Assembly: GCA_039111635.1 (NCBI GenBank)
Contig: JBCAQO010000003.1
Span: forward strand, 1,550,001 to 1,614,000
Length of the DNA: 64,000 nt
Origin: Heterobasidion occidentale
Taxonomy: Eukaryota; Basidiomycota; Agaricomycetes; Russulales; Bondarzewiaceae
Direction: 5' to 3'
The notes under the pieces are model-generated. The model made no database searches, had not been told where the DNA came from, and was given only the letters and a program-made list of their open reading frames with translations. Made by a program: the position numbers and the translations under genes. This document shows positions 53,687 through 64,000 of this stretch, one piece after another; positions within the stretch are counted from its first letter, which is position 1; every line of letters starts with the position of its first letter.

Positions 53687-55614
53687 TCATGAACGACGAC
53701 GGTCGGCAACGTCGTCGACGAGAGAACCCTCGCTCTCGCTCTCCGAGCTGAAGACCTCCGTCTTCACAGATCGCAGTGAATTCAGCGGGATGGTCGCAGT
53801 CTGGAAAGGATTGCCCGGCAAGACGCTGAAGCTGATACTCGTTCCGTATCCTACCGTGCCGTCTTCGTACATCTTCCGAGCCGCTTCGTACTCCAACTTC
53901 TCTTGCTCGGCCTGTGCGAGAAAGGGCTGCGATTGCCCGTGTCAGACGACGCCTCGATCTGAAAGTGAAATCGAAGGCGGCTGACCTTGCGCTCATCATC
54001 TGTCATCGAGCGCCATTTCCCGGCAGCTAGGACACTCTGCTTCGTCGTTTCCGTCTCATCACCGAATACGTCCTTCACGAGCTCGGGATCCGATCGTATC
54101 CTCTGAAGGAACATGAAGTACGCGCTCAGGGGCTTCTTCGGCGCGTTTGGATCCTTGATGTTGCCCTTCCGCGATTTCCCGGCCTTGCGCTGCGCTGCGC
54201 GGAACGTGTTCTCGCGCTTGATGTCGTCTGGAGTCAGGGAGGTCATGTACGCAGAGTACTCACGCTCCCGGATCTCCTTCATGGCCTGAGAACGCCGCTT
54301 GTAAGGCTGTGCGCCACCGAGTCGTCGACATCAATCATTCGACTGCGCAGGGGCGAAAGGAACACGTACCTCTTTCTCAGCATTGCTCAGTTGCGCGTAT
54401 TCGACTCCCGCCTCCTTGGCGGCCTGTGCAACATTCAGTTTCCTCGTATTGGTAGCCTGGTGTCTCTGGATCCAATCGGTGAAGTACAGCTGCCACGCGG
54501 AGGGTGCCAATTTGGGAGGCTTGAGATGAGATTTCTGAGGAGCTGTGGGATGGAAATTCAAAGTCAGCCCGTTGTTCGATGCTGAAATGGGGGGCGAGCA
54601 CTTACGCGTGTCGACTGACCGCGGTCGATCGTGGTCGGAGGGCTCGGGCGAGAGGTCCACCTTTCTCTTCCTGCGCACGGTGGCATTCGGATCGTCGTCG
54701 AGGTCCGCCGACTCGGCACGACGACTGTAGGTGCGCGCCAGGCTCGGAGCCCGCGATTGGATGCCCGAGGGGGCACTGGAAGACTGGAAGACATGCGCCA
54801 GAGGGTTGGGGCTCCTTCGGCTTCGCTGCCGCTGGGTCGCGTAGGCGTCTTCGAATAGGGGCGGGTGGGGCGGGTGGAGCAGGGAAGGCGGTGGGGACGC
54901 GACGGGGCGAGGGGCAGCGCCCGTGTTCCAGAGCTGGGACGCCCACGACGGCTGTGAAATCTGCGGAGGGGCGATGGACATGACGGGAGGGTCTGAGAGG
55001 GCCCCGTCCATGGATCGTGACAGCGGGTGTAGAGCGGGATGGTCCATGGGCGGCGAGAATGCCTCCGCTTTGGCCAGGTACATCGGGCTATCTTGGTAGG
55101 AGACGAATGAGGAGGCGACCTGCGCGCTACCCTCGATCGACATGGACGGGATGGTGATAGGAGCGGACGTGGATGCCAAAGAAGCAAAGTCGTCGTCTAC
55201 TAACCAGTTGGAGATATAACGACTGGGATCGTCGTACTCTGACAGCGCGGGAGGCATGTCAGCAAAGCCGGCGAACGTACCGGGGCTGAAGCTGGGGTCG
55301 AACTCGAGCTGGCTGCAGGGGGAGGCGGGGGAGGCGGAGAAGCTGGGAGCGGTGGCGGGGGACTGAAAGCCGGACATGGCGTCCCACGAGTAGAGGGAGC
55401 TGTTGTTGTTGTTGTTGTTCTGGCAGTGAACGTCGTCGATATCTAACGGACCGAAAATCATGTGATCCGAGTCGAAATTGGGGGTGGTGCGGGAGAAGGG
55501 ATCGTCGTCGAAAAGGACGAGGGGGGACGCGTCCCTCATGGAGGCGTCGTTGTCGGGGAGGGAGAGGGGGGAGGGGGCGGAGGGGAAGCGAGGGCGACGT
55601 TGGAGGGGGAGCAT
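53687..55614 (-). CDS. Double HMG-box DNA-binding protein
   Basis: A nuclear protein of 575 residues in four exons: 54606-55614, 54370-54542, 53986-54306 and 53687-53911. The N-terminal 330 residues are acidic, Ser/Pro-rich and Asn-rich in places, typical of an activation domain. Two HMG boxes follow. Box A is KLAPSAWQLYFTDWIQRHQ...QAAKEAGVEYAQLSNAEKEPYK. Box B is NAPKKPLSAYFMFLQRIRSD...LAAGKWRSMTDDERKAEQEKLEYE. The C-terminus is Ser/Glu-rich. The ORF is open for 60 codons upstream of this ATG, but that part contains a TATATA on the coding strand about 60 bp upstream, so I place the start at 55614. Tandem boxes are typical of non-sequence-specific or mitochondrial/nucleosomal HMG proteins; its targets are unknown. 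Confidence 0.82.
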
Positions 55615-55670
55615 CGGAGGGTCGGGGGGCGGGGAGGTAAGGGGGTGAGGGAGACGCGCCTTGATGGGCT

Positions 55671-55676
55671 TATATA
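55671..55676 (-). promoter_or_regulatory. TATA box of the HMG-box gene
   Basis: On the reverse strand the context is CTCCTATATAAGCCC, a good TATA consensus, about 60 bp upstream of the ATG at 55614. It decides the choice of that start over the first ATG of the open frame (55794). Confidence 0.55.
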
Positions 55677-56488
55677 GGAGTCGGTGATGGACAGGGCGGT
55701 GGTGGTGGTTCAGCGGGGGGAGGACATGGTCGCTGGGGGTCCTAGCGGTGAATTTAAGAAGGAGAGCGTTGAGCGGCCTTCGAAACGATTCCATTACTGT
55801 ACCTCGAGTGACTCGGGGTGAATCAGCGGCTGGAGAGTTCGCAAGTTTCGAAGCCGAGAGAGTCCTGCAGCGGGGCGCATAGGTGCACAGCAGCAGAGCA
55901 GCAGGTTCTCAAGTGCCAAATCCGGAACGTTCGACCGCGAAGCTATTTTAGACGGGGGCGTCCACGCCAGCGCGTCAATCGGTCCACCGACCTGATCCCG
56001 TCCGCAAAACCGAACCGCATCCCGGCTCGCCCGGCCCTAATCACCCCTCCCAGATCGGGCAGTTGCGTCCCCGCCCTCGGGTTCCTATTGTGCATCGCCA
56101 CCCGACTGGTAAGAACGCCGACATCAGCCGCGCTCGAAGGCTTCCCCGGCGGAATCCCTCCAGCTCATGACGCTCCTCCGCTTGCATTCGAGACCAACTC
56201 AATGGAAGCACACACACACACACATCCCAACACCCCTCATGAAAAAAAGTTCCCCGTATTAAATTTCACATCGCGACTCGCTACCGATCCCTCTCTTCCC
56301 CCCCCCAAAGTAAAAACACATCCATCAAAGGACCACAACATATTCCGTCCCCTGGTATCGGCCATTGTTGTAAACGCTCTTTCCCGCCTGCATCCCCCGC
56401 GCAATTCCGTATCCCACGCGAAAAAAGAACCCCGCATCCATCCCTATCAGTCAGTCATCCTGCCCCTCAAGCGAGAGACGGCGTGATA
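55677..56488. other. Upstream region of the HMG-box gene
   Basis: No gene recognised. It contains a CA microsatellite near 56211-56225 and short poly-A tracts. The distal end is the 3' flank of NDUFA13 on the same strand. Confidence 0.5.
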
Positions 56489-57154
56489 TCATACCTCCCA
56501 GCCCTTCACGTCCTTCATGATCTCCTTCTCTCGCTCGAGCGCCGCCTGTTGCCGCCGGTACGCATCGCGGTCCCCCTCAGCCAGCAGCAAGGGAATAAGA
56601 TGAATCCGCGACCACGTCTGTTCCCGCTGGAGCTCTCTGCAACCACCGCCGTCTCAATCAGTCTTCCTTCCTTTTTCTGCCGAGGGCCACCTGCGCGGCG
56701 CTTCGACGATAAGAAACGAGGCAAGCGGCAGCGCGCGGCCGGATCCTGAGACCACGTTCCCCGTTGGGCGGGTGGTATCACTTGACACGTTCCACGTCCC
56801 GCTGACCCACAGATGCGCGTCCTCAGCGTGGAGTCGGATGGACGCACCTCTTCTCGATGTTGCCCCTTCCAAGCCGATAGAAGCCATACAGGCAGACGGC
56901 CGTTACGCCGCCGAGAATGGCCAGACCACTCGGTCCGCGGAATGGAAGGTTCCGTTTATACTTGAGCGATTCAAAACCCCCCGGAGGGGGCATATCCCTA
57001 AGGGCACATAACATGGTCAGCTCGATGAGGAGAAAATGACGAATGATCACACACTGTCTGTAAGGTGTCGACACTGCAAAACAGTCAGCGTCAGCGCTGC
57101 GCAACATACACATACGAAAATAGCATCATGCATCTCGGCACAGCTCGACTCACT
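56489..57154 (-). CDS. Complex I subunit NDUFA13 / GRIM-19 (B16.6)
   Basis: A single-span inner-membrane subunit of NADH:ubiquinone oxidoreductase. Coding exons: 57154 (one base), 57055-57073, 56848-56997 and 56489-56636; 105 residues. Family marks: STPYRQDMPPPGGFESLKYKRNLP, a membrane helix (GLAILGGVTAVCLYGFYRLG), RGNIEKRELQREQTWSRIHLIPLLLAEGDRD, and EREKEIMKDVKGWEV at the end. The preferred initiator is split: the A is the last base of the upstream exon (57154) and TG begins the next, across an 80-nt intron (57074-57153, GTGAGT...TTTTGCAG). No other upstream ATG joins in frame to STPYRQ. It is slightly short for the family. No single ORF covers it, so gene finders may miss it. Confidence 0.85.
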
Positions 57155-57777
57155 CGCTGTCTATGCGGACGGTGGAGGTGACTGGCGAGCACACGTCTGA
57201 ACGGTCGTCTCACAGTCGTCGGAGGACGCCGGCGCCGGCCCTACAGCGCATCGAGTCACGTGATGGATTGATGTTCTCGTCGGTGGCAAATGACATCCGC
57301 GCTCGCCGCCCTCGTCCCAGGCTCGTGTCGCACATAGGCGCACTGCAGCGCCGAATTGAGACGAATATCGGACTCCGAGTCATCCTTGACGGGTCGCTCA
57401 TCATCATTGTACGGTATCCTTGGATGAGATCTCATTCCCAAATGCACGGAAACGAGGTTGCGTTTCTGATATTGATGCAGCACGGAAGAGAGATATTGCA
57501 ATTTTCTGGATTGAGATCCTTGGATTCCACGGCGCGCAAATTTCGCGAATGCCTGGGGATCGCTGGAGATAACACAAACGACGGCGGCCCTGAGAGTGAC
57601 GTTGCGTTGTGTCCTGGGCGGGCTTGACTTGTAAAAAGCATGGAGCACGTATCTAGGCCAAAAGCGGAATGCGATCATTCTCGCGGGCGTTGAGTGGCAG
57701 AAACGTGGAATAGTGCAATAATTAGATATGCCGCCTTCGTTCACACCCTTCCGTTCCTCTCCTTCTTTCGAACCACC
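57155..57777. promoter_or_regulatory. Divergent upstream region, NDUFA13 / INO80F gene
   Basis: 623 bp between oppositely oriented genes. Overlapping ORFs on both strands (for example 57163-57627 +) have no recognisable domain and are not called. The last 50 bases before the + strand ATG are pyrimidine-rich, as is common before fungal starts. Confidence 0.45.
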
Positions 57778-59492
57778 ATGTCCCGTCAGCCCTCCCCTGG
57801 TCCCTCCCATCCCCCCTCCCATCCCCCCTTCCACCCCACACAGCCCTCCGCCAGACAGAGACCCAAACCTTATGCTACGGGCATCGCCGCTGGCGCCGAA
57901 GATGCCAAGTACAAGACCAAGTACAGGGAGCTCAAGAAAAAGGTCAAAGAAATAGAGGCAGTCAGTCCACCCCCCTCCCCCCTGCCGTGACGCATGTCCT
58001 TACCCCGCATCAAGGACAACGACAAATTGCTGTTCAAAATGCTTCAGGCGAAGCGCAATATATCACGCATGAAGATCGAAAGAGCGTGAGTGTCCGTCAT
58101 GCTCTCTGACTCGATCCACCCTCATCTTGTGCCAGCGTCTTGTATGAACGCCTGTCAGGGCATCCATCACCCCAGAGCGCGTTCGAACGTCAAGGTGCTG
58201 TAATGCATGACGCTCAACTTCACCCTTCAGCTTCACATGTGACCCGCGGACATCGTTCCCCCCGAGAAGTTCTCGAGACACAACTTATTCCCGTGGATCC
58301 TAACAACCATGCTGCCGTTGAGTATTACAGAAATGCCGGGATACCGATTCGCATCGTGCAGGGTCCTGACGGCCAACCCGTTCATGTCGCGGAAACTGTA
58401 GTCGGCCCTGCTCATATGTCAAGGCACTCATCCGGGCATACTCCGTCGCGCGATGCACGACAACACAATGTTCATTCTTTGTCGGCATCCTCGTCCGTGC
58501 AACACCTGGAACCACCTCACCACAGAGGACAACAGCGATCGGCGTCCCATCACAACTCGCACTCTCATTCACCCTCTGCATCTTCTCATTCGCGCTCGAG
58601 ATCCCGGGGCAATCACGCTTCGCAAGTCTCTCATGCAGCCATCACTGCGTATCCCCAACAGGCACCCCTGGAAACATTTCCTCCTAGTCATCATGACTCG
58701 CAGCCGCCTGCGCCTTCTTCGGATCGCGGGAGACCTAGTCGGGACGAAGCACATGAGCTCGCACCTGCTCACAGCTATGCGCATGTCCAATCGCCGCCGA
58801 TGGCTCCGGGTCAAATTTCGCCAACCGTCAAAGGAAGCTCTCGCATCCACAATCATCAGCGCATGGGTCCCGGAACAAACATCAACAACATCGGCCAACC
58901 GGAACGCGAGCGTGATCGCGACGTTCGTGACAGGGAACGCGAGATCGAATGGGAGCAAGAGAGAGCACAAAGGACTAGGGAGATGGATGGTGTCAGCGGA
59001 CCAGGCTCGGTCGCGCCTTCACGCGTCCCCTCTCCACCCTTCGGAGCGCGATATCGTCCTGCCGGAGACGCATACACGGAAGAGCGTGATCGCCCTTCAC
59101 GTATGTATGAACCTCGTGGGCCTCATGATAGCGCAGTTCAACGCGGCGCATCACGTTCTGCAACACCCAGATCCCGCTCCGGGTCGATCGCGCCCCGCGG
59201 CTCCGTCGAGGATCCCTCCCGCCCGAGCTCCCGCTCGCAATATTACCCACGCGAGTACGAACAGAGGCCTCGGCCATCGGTTTCGCATCTCGTCCACCCG
59301 TCCGACGTGGACACGGACATGGCTGCGGAAGATGCCCGACACAGTCGGCCGGGTTCCAGCGGGAGAATATCAGACGTGTATACGAATTCGGATTCGAGGA
59401 AGCGCTCGAGAAGTGACGTGGAAGGAGACCTGGAGATGGATGACGGGTCTCCGCGGCGCCCAGAAGCCACGGCCGGGGCCGGGGCTGAGTGA
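57778..59492 (+). CDS. INO80-complex subunit F domain protein
   Basis: Exons 57778-57960, 58015-58085 and 58136-59492 give 536 residues. Residues about 42-95 form a basic coiled coil, KYKTKYRELKKKVKEIEADNDKLLFKMLQAK... ending ISRMKIERAVLYERL. This closely resembles the TFPT/INO80F module that tethers a subunit to the INO80 chromatin remodeller. A less structured part follows with a short conserved-looking piece (AAVEYYRNAGIPIRIVQGPDG). The rest is His/Ser/Arg/Glu-rich and low in complexity, with a charged ERERDRDVRDREREIEWEQE segment. INO80 membership is inferred from the N-terminal module only. Confidence 0.72.
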
Positions 59493-62400
59493 GGATGCTG
59501 AACTTTCGTTGGGTTCGTACTTAGCTCTTTGGACTCGTCTTGCGCAGGCCTTGATGTACGACGCGGGGGCAGGGCGATTGTGGTGATTTCTTGTCAGCAT
59601 CTTGAACGCGTGTATGTGTATATGTTTTCTGCATCTTTAGTCAAGCTGTGGTGTTGTTCGCTGTGGAGCTATCTTCATCGGATTGCTACGGCTGCAGTGT
59701 GGTCTGATGATCACGCCCCCAAATAGTTTTGCAACGATGTGCGCAACGAGGCTCGATGATGCGCAAATCGATCTACTATATCAACGGGGGATGTCCGAAG
59801 ACCCAGGTACCAGCACTTGATGCGATCCGTTTGGCTGGCGTCCAAGGACTGGTAGGCACGTACTAAAGCTCAGAAGCGGCTTCCGCATATCGTTGGACTC
59901 CGCGCGCCCCTTCGTCCGTGGGCGCTCGGACCTCCAGCTTCGCCAGTCGCCATGGATTTGGAGTTTTTACGCGTCTCTGTCATTTGCGAGGCGATCCTGC
60001 ACGGTACGAGATCGTCGCAGATATTGCATGTAGCGTTTCAACATTTGGACTGATGGCTGCCAGGATCGACGTGCGTGCTTGCACCGTCCGGGTTTCGAGC
60101 CGCCACGTATTCGTCGATGCGGGCAGGCCGCTGGCTGTGAGGTGCTCGCACGGGAATTACTGGGAGCGATGCAGCCTGCGCGCGCGGACGTTCAAAGTGA
60201 AACTCGTCCGTAGATCATCACGCATCTCATCTCTGCCATTCACATACATGCCTGGTGAGTGACCCTGTTCAACGGCGATGCAGGTTCATTCTAGAATCTT
60301 CAGATTTACACGTCATTAGAGCTCGACGTCCAATGAGTCAACCTGTCAGATTACATCGTTCTGTGGCGTATATACGTACGGTCATTGCTAGTCTCCGTGG
60401 CAGACCTTGCGCAGAAGACCGCCGTTCTGGGTCATTGACTTCCCGTTGGTCGTATCACCTGTGACCACCAGAAAGAGGCTCATGATAGGACGTATGTCTG
60501 CGGATGCTTGATTCACTCCTACTCCCAGTTTCACCGGAGTCGAAACACAGCAGTCCTCCAAACATACGAAGACTGTTCATCAGACTCCTAATGCTGCGTC
60601 TCCCTGGAGATAATCCTCAACAGCTCCACTCTGGCTATCAACGTCTGGGTCCATTTTATTAACTCTCTGCTTTGTTCATATTCATCGATGCGTGTATGTC
60701 AGAGATGGCGTGATCAAGTGATCAAGGCCGCTGCTCCCAGTTCACGATGGCGACAACAAAACAGTGTCATCATGAGCGTCCATATGGAATTGGGATTTCC
60801 TCCCCTGCTTCACATTACTGACGTGCTTCGCCAGTGGACACATGTGTCCGATGAAACTTTCCTATCGTTTATTGGTCTCTACTCCACGAGAACATGCTCA
60901 TCGTCGACATGACATAACAACTAACGGTTGGCCAATCGAGCTTTGCCGCAAATTCAATTCGTATGCATACTTAGAGGCATCATGTCTGTCAGTAGGGGAT
61001 TTACGTGACCGTCATCATCGTCTTCCTCGCCCTCGGGGTGACGTAGAGAGACAGAACCGGCGATATCTCCCGTGACAGCACACTGAACTCCCCGATGCGT
61101 ACATATACGCCCCAGTCATGTTATATGTACTGCCACCTTGCGGCGCGACCCAGGCCTCGTCATCCATGTCAAGTGGGAAATTCAGGGTGACCATAGAGGG
61201 GGCAGGCAGAGTGCTTAACTGGACTGACTTCCACGGCAGTGGATCAACTGGTCTTGACTTATGACGCACGTACCCACTTGGGAATCAAGAAGCCGTGACA
61301 TACTCTGTTCTTTTCATCTCGACGGCTCTATCCCATAGGAGCCATGGACTAAATGAAAGTTTCGTGACGTCTTCGAGCAGACAATTTGACCATGGGCTGG
61401 AGGGAGGCCTATCTCCGCATAGGGTAGATCGCTATCTTTGTTTGTCAAGGATCGAACAAATGCGGTGCTCTCCAGTATATTAAGAACAGACCGTGCATCC
61501 AGCCATTCTGAGGAAGGTCTATGTCCGCCCTCTGACCAAGTCCGTGTTGCGTCTCATGCGATCAAGGCCGGGTCGAGCATCCGATATGAGAATCTTCTCC
61601 GATGGGCATATTGGCACAGCGAGCGAGCGATCGCAGTCGTGACACTCGATATCGAACTTGTCAGCGAACTCTAGCGCTCTGTAACGGACACTCTGGATCG
61701 CATATTGACGCCATCACAAGCACGATCGACGGCGAAACATATGATGAATGGAAGCGACTCCGGCGCAAGAGGTACCCTGGGCGCCCGGCGAGAATGCAGA
61801 GCATGTGCCCTAATCAAGCCCGTGATGCTAGCCAGGAGGTAGGCTCGGTGGAGAGTGCGGGTAGGGAGTGGGCCAGGAGGGATACACATCTCACAAACAA
61901 AGGACGCGTGTCAATGCCTCTCCACATGCAGGAATCTGTCAACGGCGACACCCGGGAGCCTATGGATAACGCTCGCACCGGAGGTCAAAACAGGTCAAAC
62001 GATCGTTCGAACGCCTCGGCTGGGCTTTCAAGACCACCGCCTCTTACACCGATCTAAGAGGCGGGACGCGCAAGGGGTTCCACCGCCGTGGGTCCCTGGG
62101 CTCCCCTAGAGGTCGAGGTTTAGTTCGAACCCTTTGGGATTAGCAGCGGGGGCTTGTGGCGTTCGGAGTACAGATAACTCTGACCAGGTACCTTGAAAGA
62201 CGAAGACCGAGCCCTTGATAGGGGCTTGATAACGCCTTGGTCAGAAGGAGGGACGGCAAGAAGACCCGTATTAGATAGGCTACAAACCTAAAACAACCCG
62301 GGAGGACGAACCACGACACCTGCCAAATCGGGAGCACAGCTTTGTTCTCAGCTCTTAACCACTTGCTCGGAAGCAGATCCTGACGTTGAAACATACGCAG

Positions 62401-62800
62401 AGCATTCACGGCTGAGGGTCAGGACTATCCTGTGGTGTTTGCTCCAAGACCAGTGGAAACATAGCCGCAAATTTGGAAATTTCTCATAAATGGCAAGTTA
62501 GATTGCGCATAGTGCTCGAAAGGTAGGACACGTCAGCGTGCATATGATAATCTGCCATGTACTGCGTACAGGCTCTCACCGTTTGCGCCGCCGCCCAATT
62601 CTATGCCGTACCCTATGGACTGCGGAAAGCGGTCCTTCCAAAACAAGAGTCGAAGTTGATGGACCTTCTTAGACTGCTATGAATACAGAAGCAATCGGTG
62701 TGAAAGTGTGCTCCACAGTGAAAAGTCGTATAGCCTTTGCAGTGGGAGTCTACGTGAATCATGACACGACGGCAAGCACAAAAGGGACTCCGCGGATGTG
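59493..62800. other. Gene-poor stretch
   Basis: I see no recognisable gene in about 3.3 kb. Composition is lower in GC than the coding regions. Short ORFs on both strands lack domains and splice logic. A tRNA-like T-loop string (AGTTCGAACCC, near 62118-62131) occurs without a credible cloverleaf around it. The first few hundred bases are probably the 3' flank of the INO80F gene and the last few hundred that of the SAM carrier. Decayed repeats or a lineage-specific gene are possible. Confidence 0.45.
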
Positions 62801-63996
62801 TCATGCTTCAGCGGATGCAAGAAGGCCTGTAGTCCACTCATACATACCCAGAAATACTGCACCGCCTGCAGAGATCCACATTGTTCGTGGAACAGCTCCT
62901 GCAAACAGTGCCCGGAGGCCTTCAGCGGCGTATAGCTGTCGAAGTCGTGCCAAAGGAGAGGGATACGATGGGTGGGATGAATCCTAATGACAGACTGTCA
63001 GTACAATAACAAGCTAAGCGCCTTGTGCTTGAGTGATCTGGCGCTTACTCGAAGATCGAGCATTACTCGGGTTTTAAGAACATCAAGTGGAGTCGTCAAA
63101 GCCGCCGCAATGCCGCCTGCTGCGCTCCCACAGAGCGCAGCCTCATATGCATGTAGGGATGCAGGCTTATCGTAGAGTAAGCGGGAGAGACGACTCTTGA
63201 ACAGCTCATACAGCGGAAATTGCAGAGACGTAAACGGAATCTAGTAGTCAAAAGTCATTACCTGATGAATAGGCTTTGAAATCGTTTGAACACTGTGACG
63301 ACTCCTACCTCGCGCATCACGGTAATACCGAAGCCTCTATAGAAACCTTTTAAACCCTCCGTTCTCCATAGTAGTTTAGCGGCGGCAAGCGAGGAGTCGG
63401 CAAGAGCACCATATGTCGAAGTTTGTGATCGTGTCTTGATGACTTCCGTTGGAACGCGGATCAGGCAGGCCGTCTGCGGTGGCCGAGAGACGATGAGTAA
63501 TTCGCATGTGAAGGAGACGTGATTCACATCGCAGACATAGGGACGCACAATTTCACCCACAGATGCAGAGATCATATGGTTCACAGGAGCGAGGTGCTCT
63601 GGGATAGGAAGTGTGCGCTTCAGGGTATCATAAGTGCAAAAGAATGCGGCAGCTGGACGCGAGGGCCGTATGAGCCGTGTCAGCAGAGTATCCGCTCGAG
63701 GAAGTGCGACACGCCATCAAAGCCATATCTCACCGCCAGGAGCACTTCCTACAATCACACTACCCACGCCTCTGTATATTCCATTGAATCCACCAGCTTT
63801 TACAAATCCCTGAGCAGACTGCAGGCGAGTCTTGACAGAGTCTATAGGGTAGAATAGAAGATCCACGGATGTACCTGCAAGGCCTCCAGCCTATCGAAGT
63901 TACGATATGAGAGATGACGTTCTTATTTGCCATGAAGATGGTGAAGACACTGCTCACAATGAGAGACTGGGTAAAAGTCGGTGACGTTTGACTCAT
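62801..63996 (-). CDS. Mitochondrial S-adenosylmethionine carrier (SLC25A26 / Pet8 type)
   Basis: It exchanges cytosolic SAM for S-adenosylhomocysteine across the inner mitochondrial membrane. Six exons: 63958-63996, 63734-63890, 63549-63652, 63309-63473, 63049-63240 and 62801-62983; 279 residues. The three carrier signatures are [20 protein letters not shown] and [10 protein letters not shown], each ending a first helix of its repeat. SAM-carrier features are [54 protein letters not shown], and [19 protein letters not shown] near the end. The ATG lies four bases from the end of the window (63994-63996), so upstream exons or another start beyond the edge cannot be ruled out, but the N-terminus looks complete. 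Confidence 0.9.
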
Positions 63997-64000
63997 ATTC

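Noticed and set aside
55615..55794. N-terminal extension of the HMG-box protein from ATG 55794
   Set aside because: The extension contains a TATA box on the coding strand and is low in complexity; start 55614 is preferred.
57163..57627. 154-codon ORF between NDUFA13 and the INO80F gene
   Set aside because: No domain, overlaps ORFs on the other strand, and occupies the divergent promoter region.
62060..62140. tRNA-like T-loop string (AGTTCGAACCC)
   Set aside because: I could not build an acceptor stem, D-arm and anticodon arm around it on either strand.

Overview
The window is nuclear DNA of a filamentous basidiomycete, most likely an Agaricomycete (mushroom or polypore). It is GC-rich and gene-dense. 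Genes carry many short introns, usually about 45-80 nt, with GT(R)NGT donors, CT(N)A branch sites and CAG/TAG acceptors. Proteins recognised by family are typical of Dikarya: velvet factor, PAPS reductase, NOP14, ATR kinase, YAF9, OSBP with ankyrin repeats, and mitochondrial carriers. I found no rRNA, convincing tRNA, CRISPR, intact transposon or prokaryotic operon. No database search was run; all family names come from reading motifs.

Layout. 1-3.3 kb: microsatellite-rich flank, then a GATA zinc-finger regulator (-). 3.3-11.5 kb: a gene desert with no recognisable gene, containing a spaced CCGGCGT motif array. 11.6-14.9 kb: a multi-pass TRP-like membrane protein (+). 15.2-19.1 kb: two reverse-strand genes, a CNH/beta-propeller-like protein and a conserved basidiomycete protein with a C-terminal hydrophobic tail. 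19.4-31.5 kb: NOP14 (ribosome biogenesis) and the checkpoint kinase ATR/Mec1/Rad3 in tandem (+). 31.6-34.0 kb: YAF9 (YEATS; -) shares a 137-bp promoter with COX7A/COX9 (+), followed by COA3 (+), two cytochrome-c-oxidase genes in a row. 34.2-38.5 kb: an ankyrin-PH-FFAT-ORD oxysterol-binding protein (+). 38.9-40.3 kb: catalytically intact RNase III (-). 41.2-42.1 kb: a short gene with an Agaricomycete N-terminal domain (+). 42.5-45.2 kb: PAPS reductase and an ArfGAP (both -). 46.1-48.5 kb: VelB-type velvet factor (+). 48.7-52.2 kb: a large PPR protein (-). 52.6-53.3 kb: GNAT acetyltransferase (+). 53.7-55.6 kb: double-HMG-box protein (-). 56.5-57.2 kb: complex I subunit NDUFA13/GRIM-19 (-), with a start codon split by an intron. 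57.8-59.5 kb: INO80F-domain protein (+). 59.5-62.8 kb: a second gene-poor stretch. 62.8-64.0 kb: mitochondrial S-adenosylmethionine carrier (-).

Functionally this is ordinary housekeeping and regulatory content. Mitochondrial functions recur (COX7A, COA3, NDUFA13, SAM carrier, probably the PPR protein), as do chromatin and transcription functions (GATA, YAF9, velvet, HMG, INO80F). I did not find a convincing undescribed biological system. The most notable observations are as follows. (1) A set of single-base frame breaks, nearly all in short homopolymers, is concentrated in NOP14 and ATR with a few in the TRP-like and OSBP genes; most genes have none. Adding or removing the inferred bases makes three coding lengths exact multiples of three, so I read these as consensus errors. 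(2) Two GC-AG introns. (3) An intron inside an initiator ATG. (4) A GATA finger with an atypical 19-residue loop. (5) A velvet domain interrupted by a roughly 295-residue insertion.
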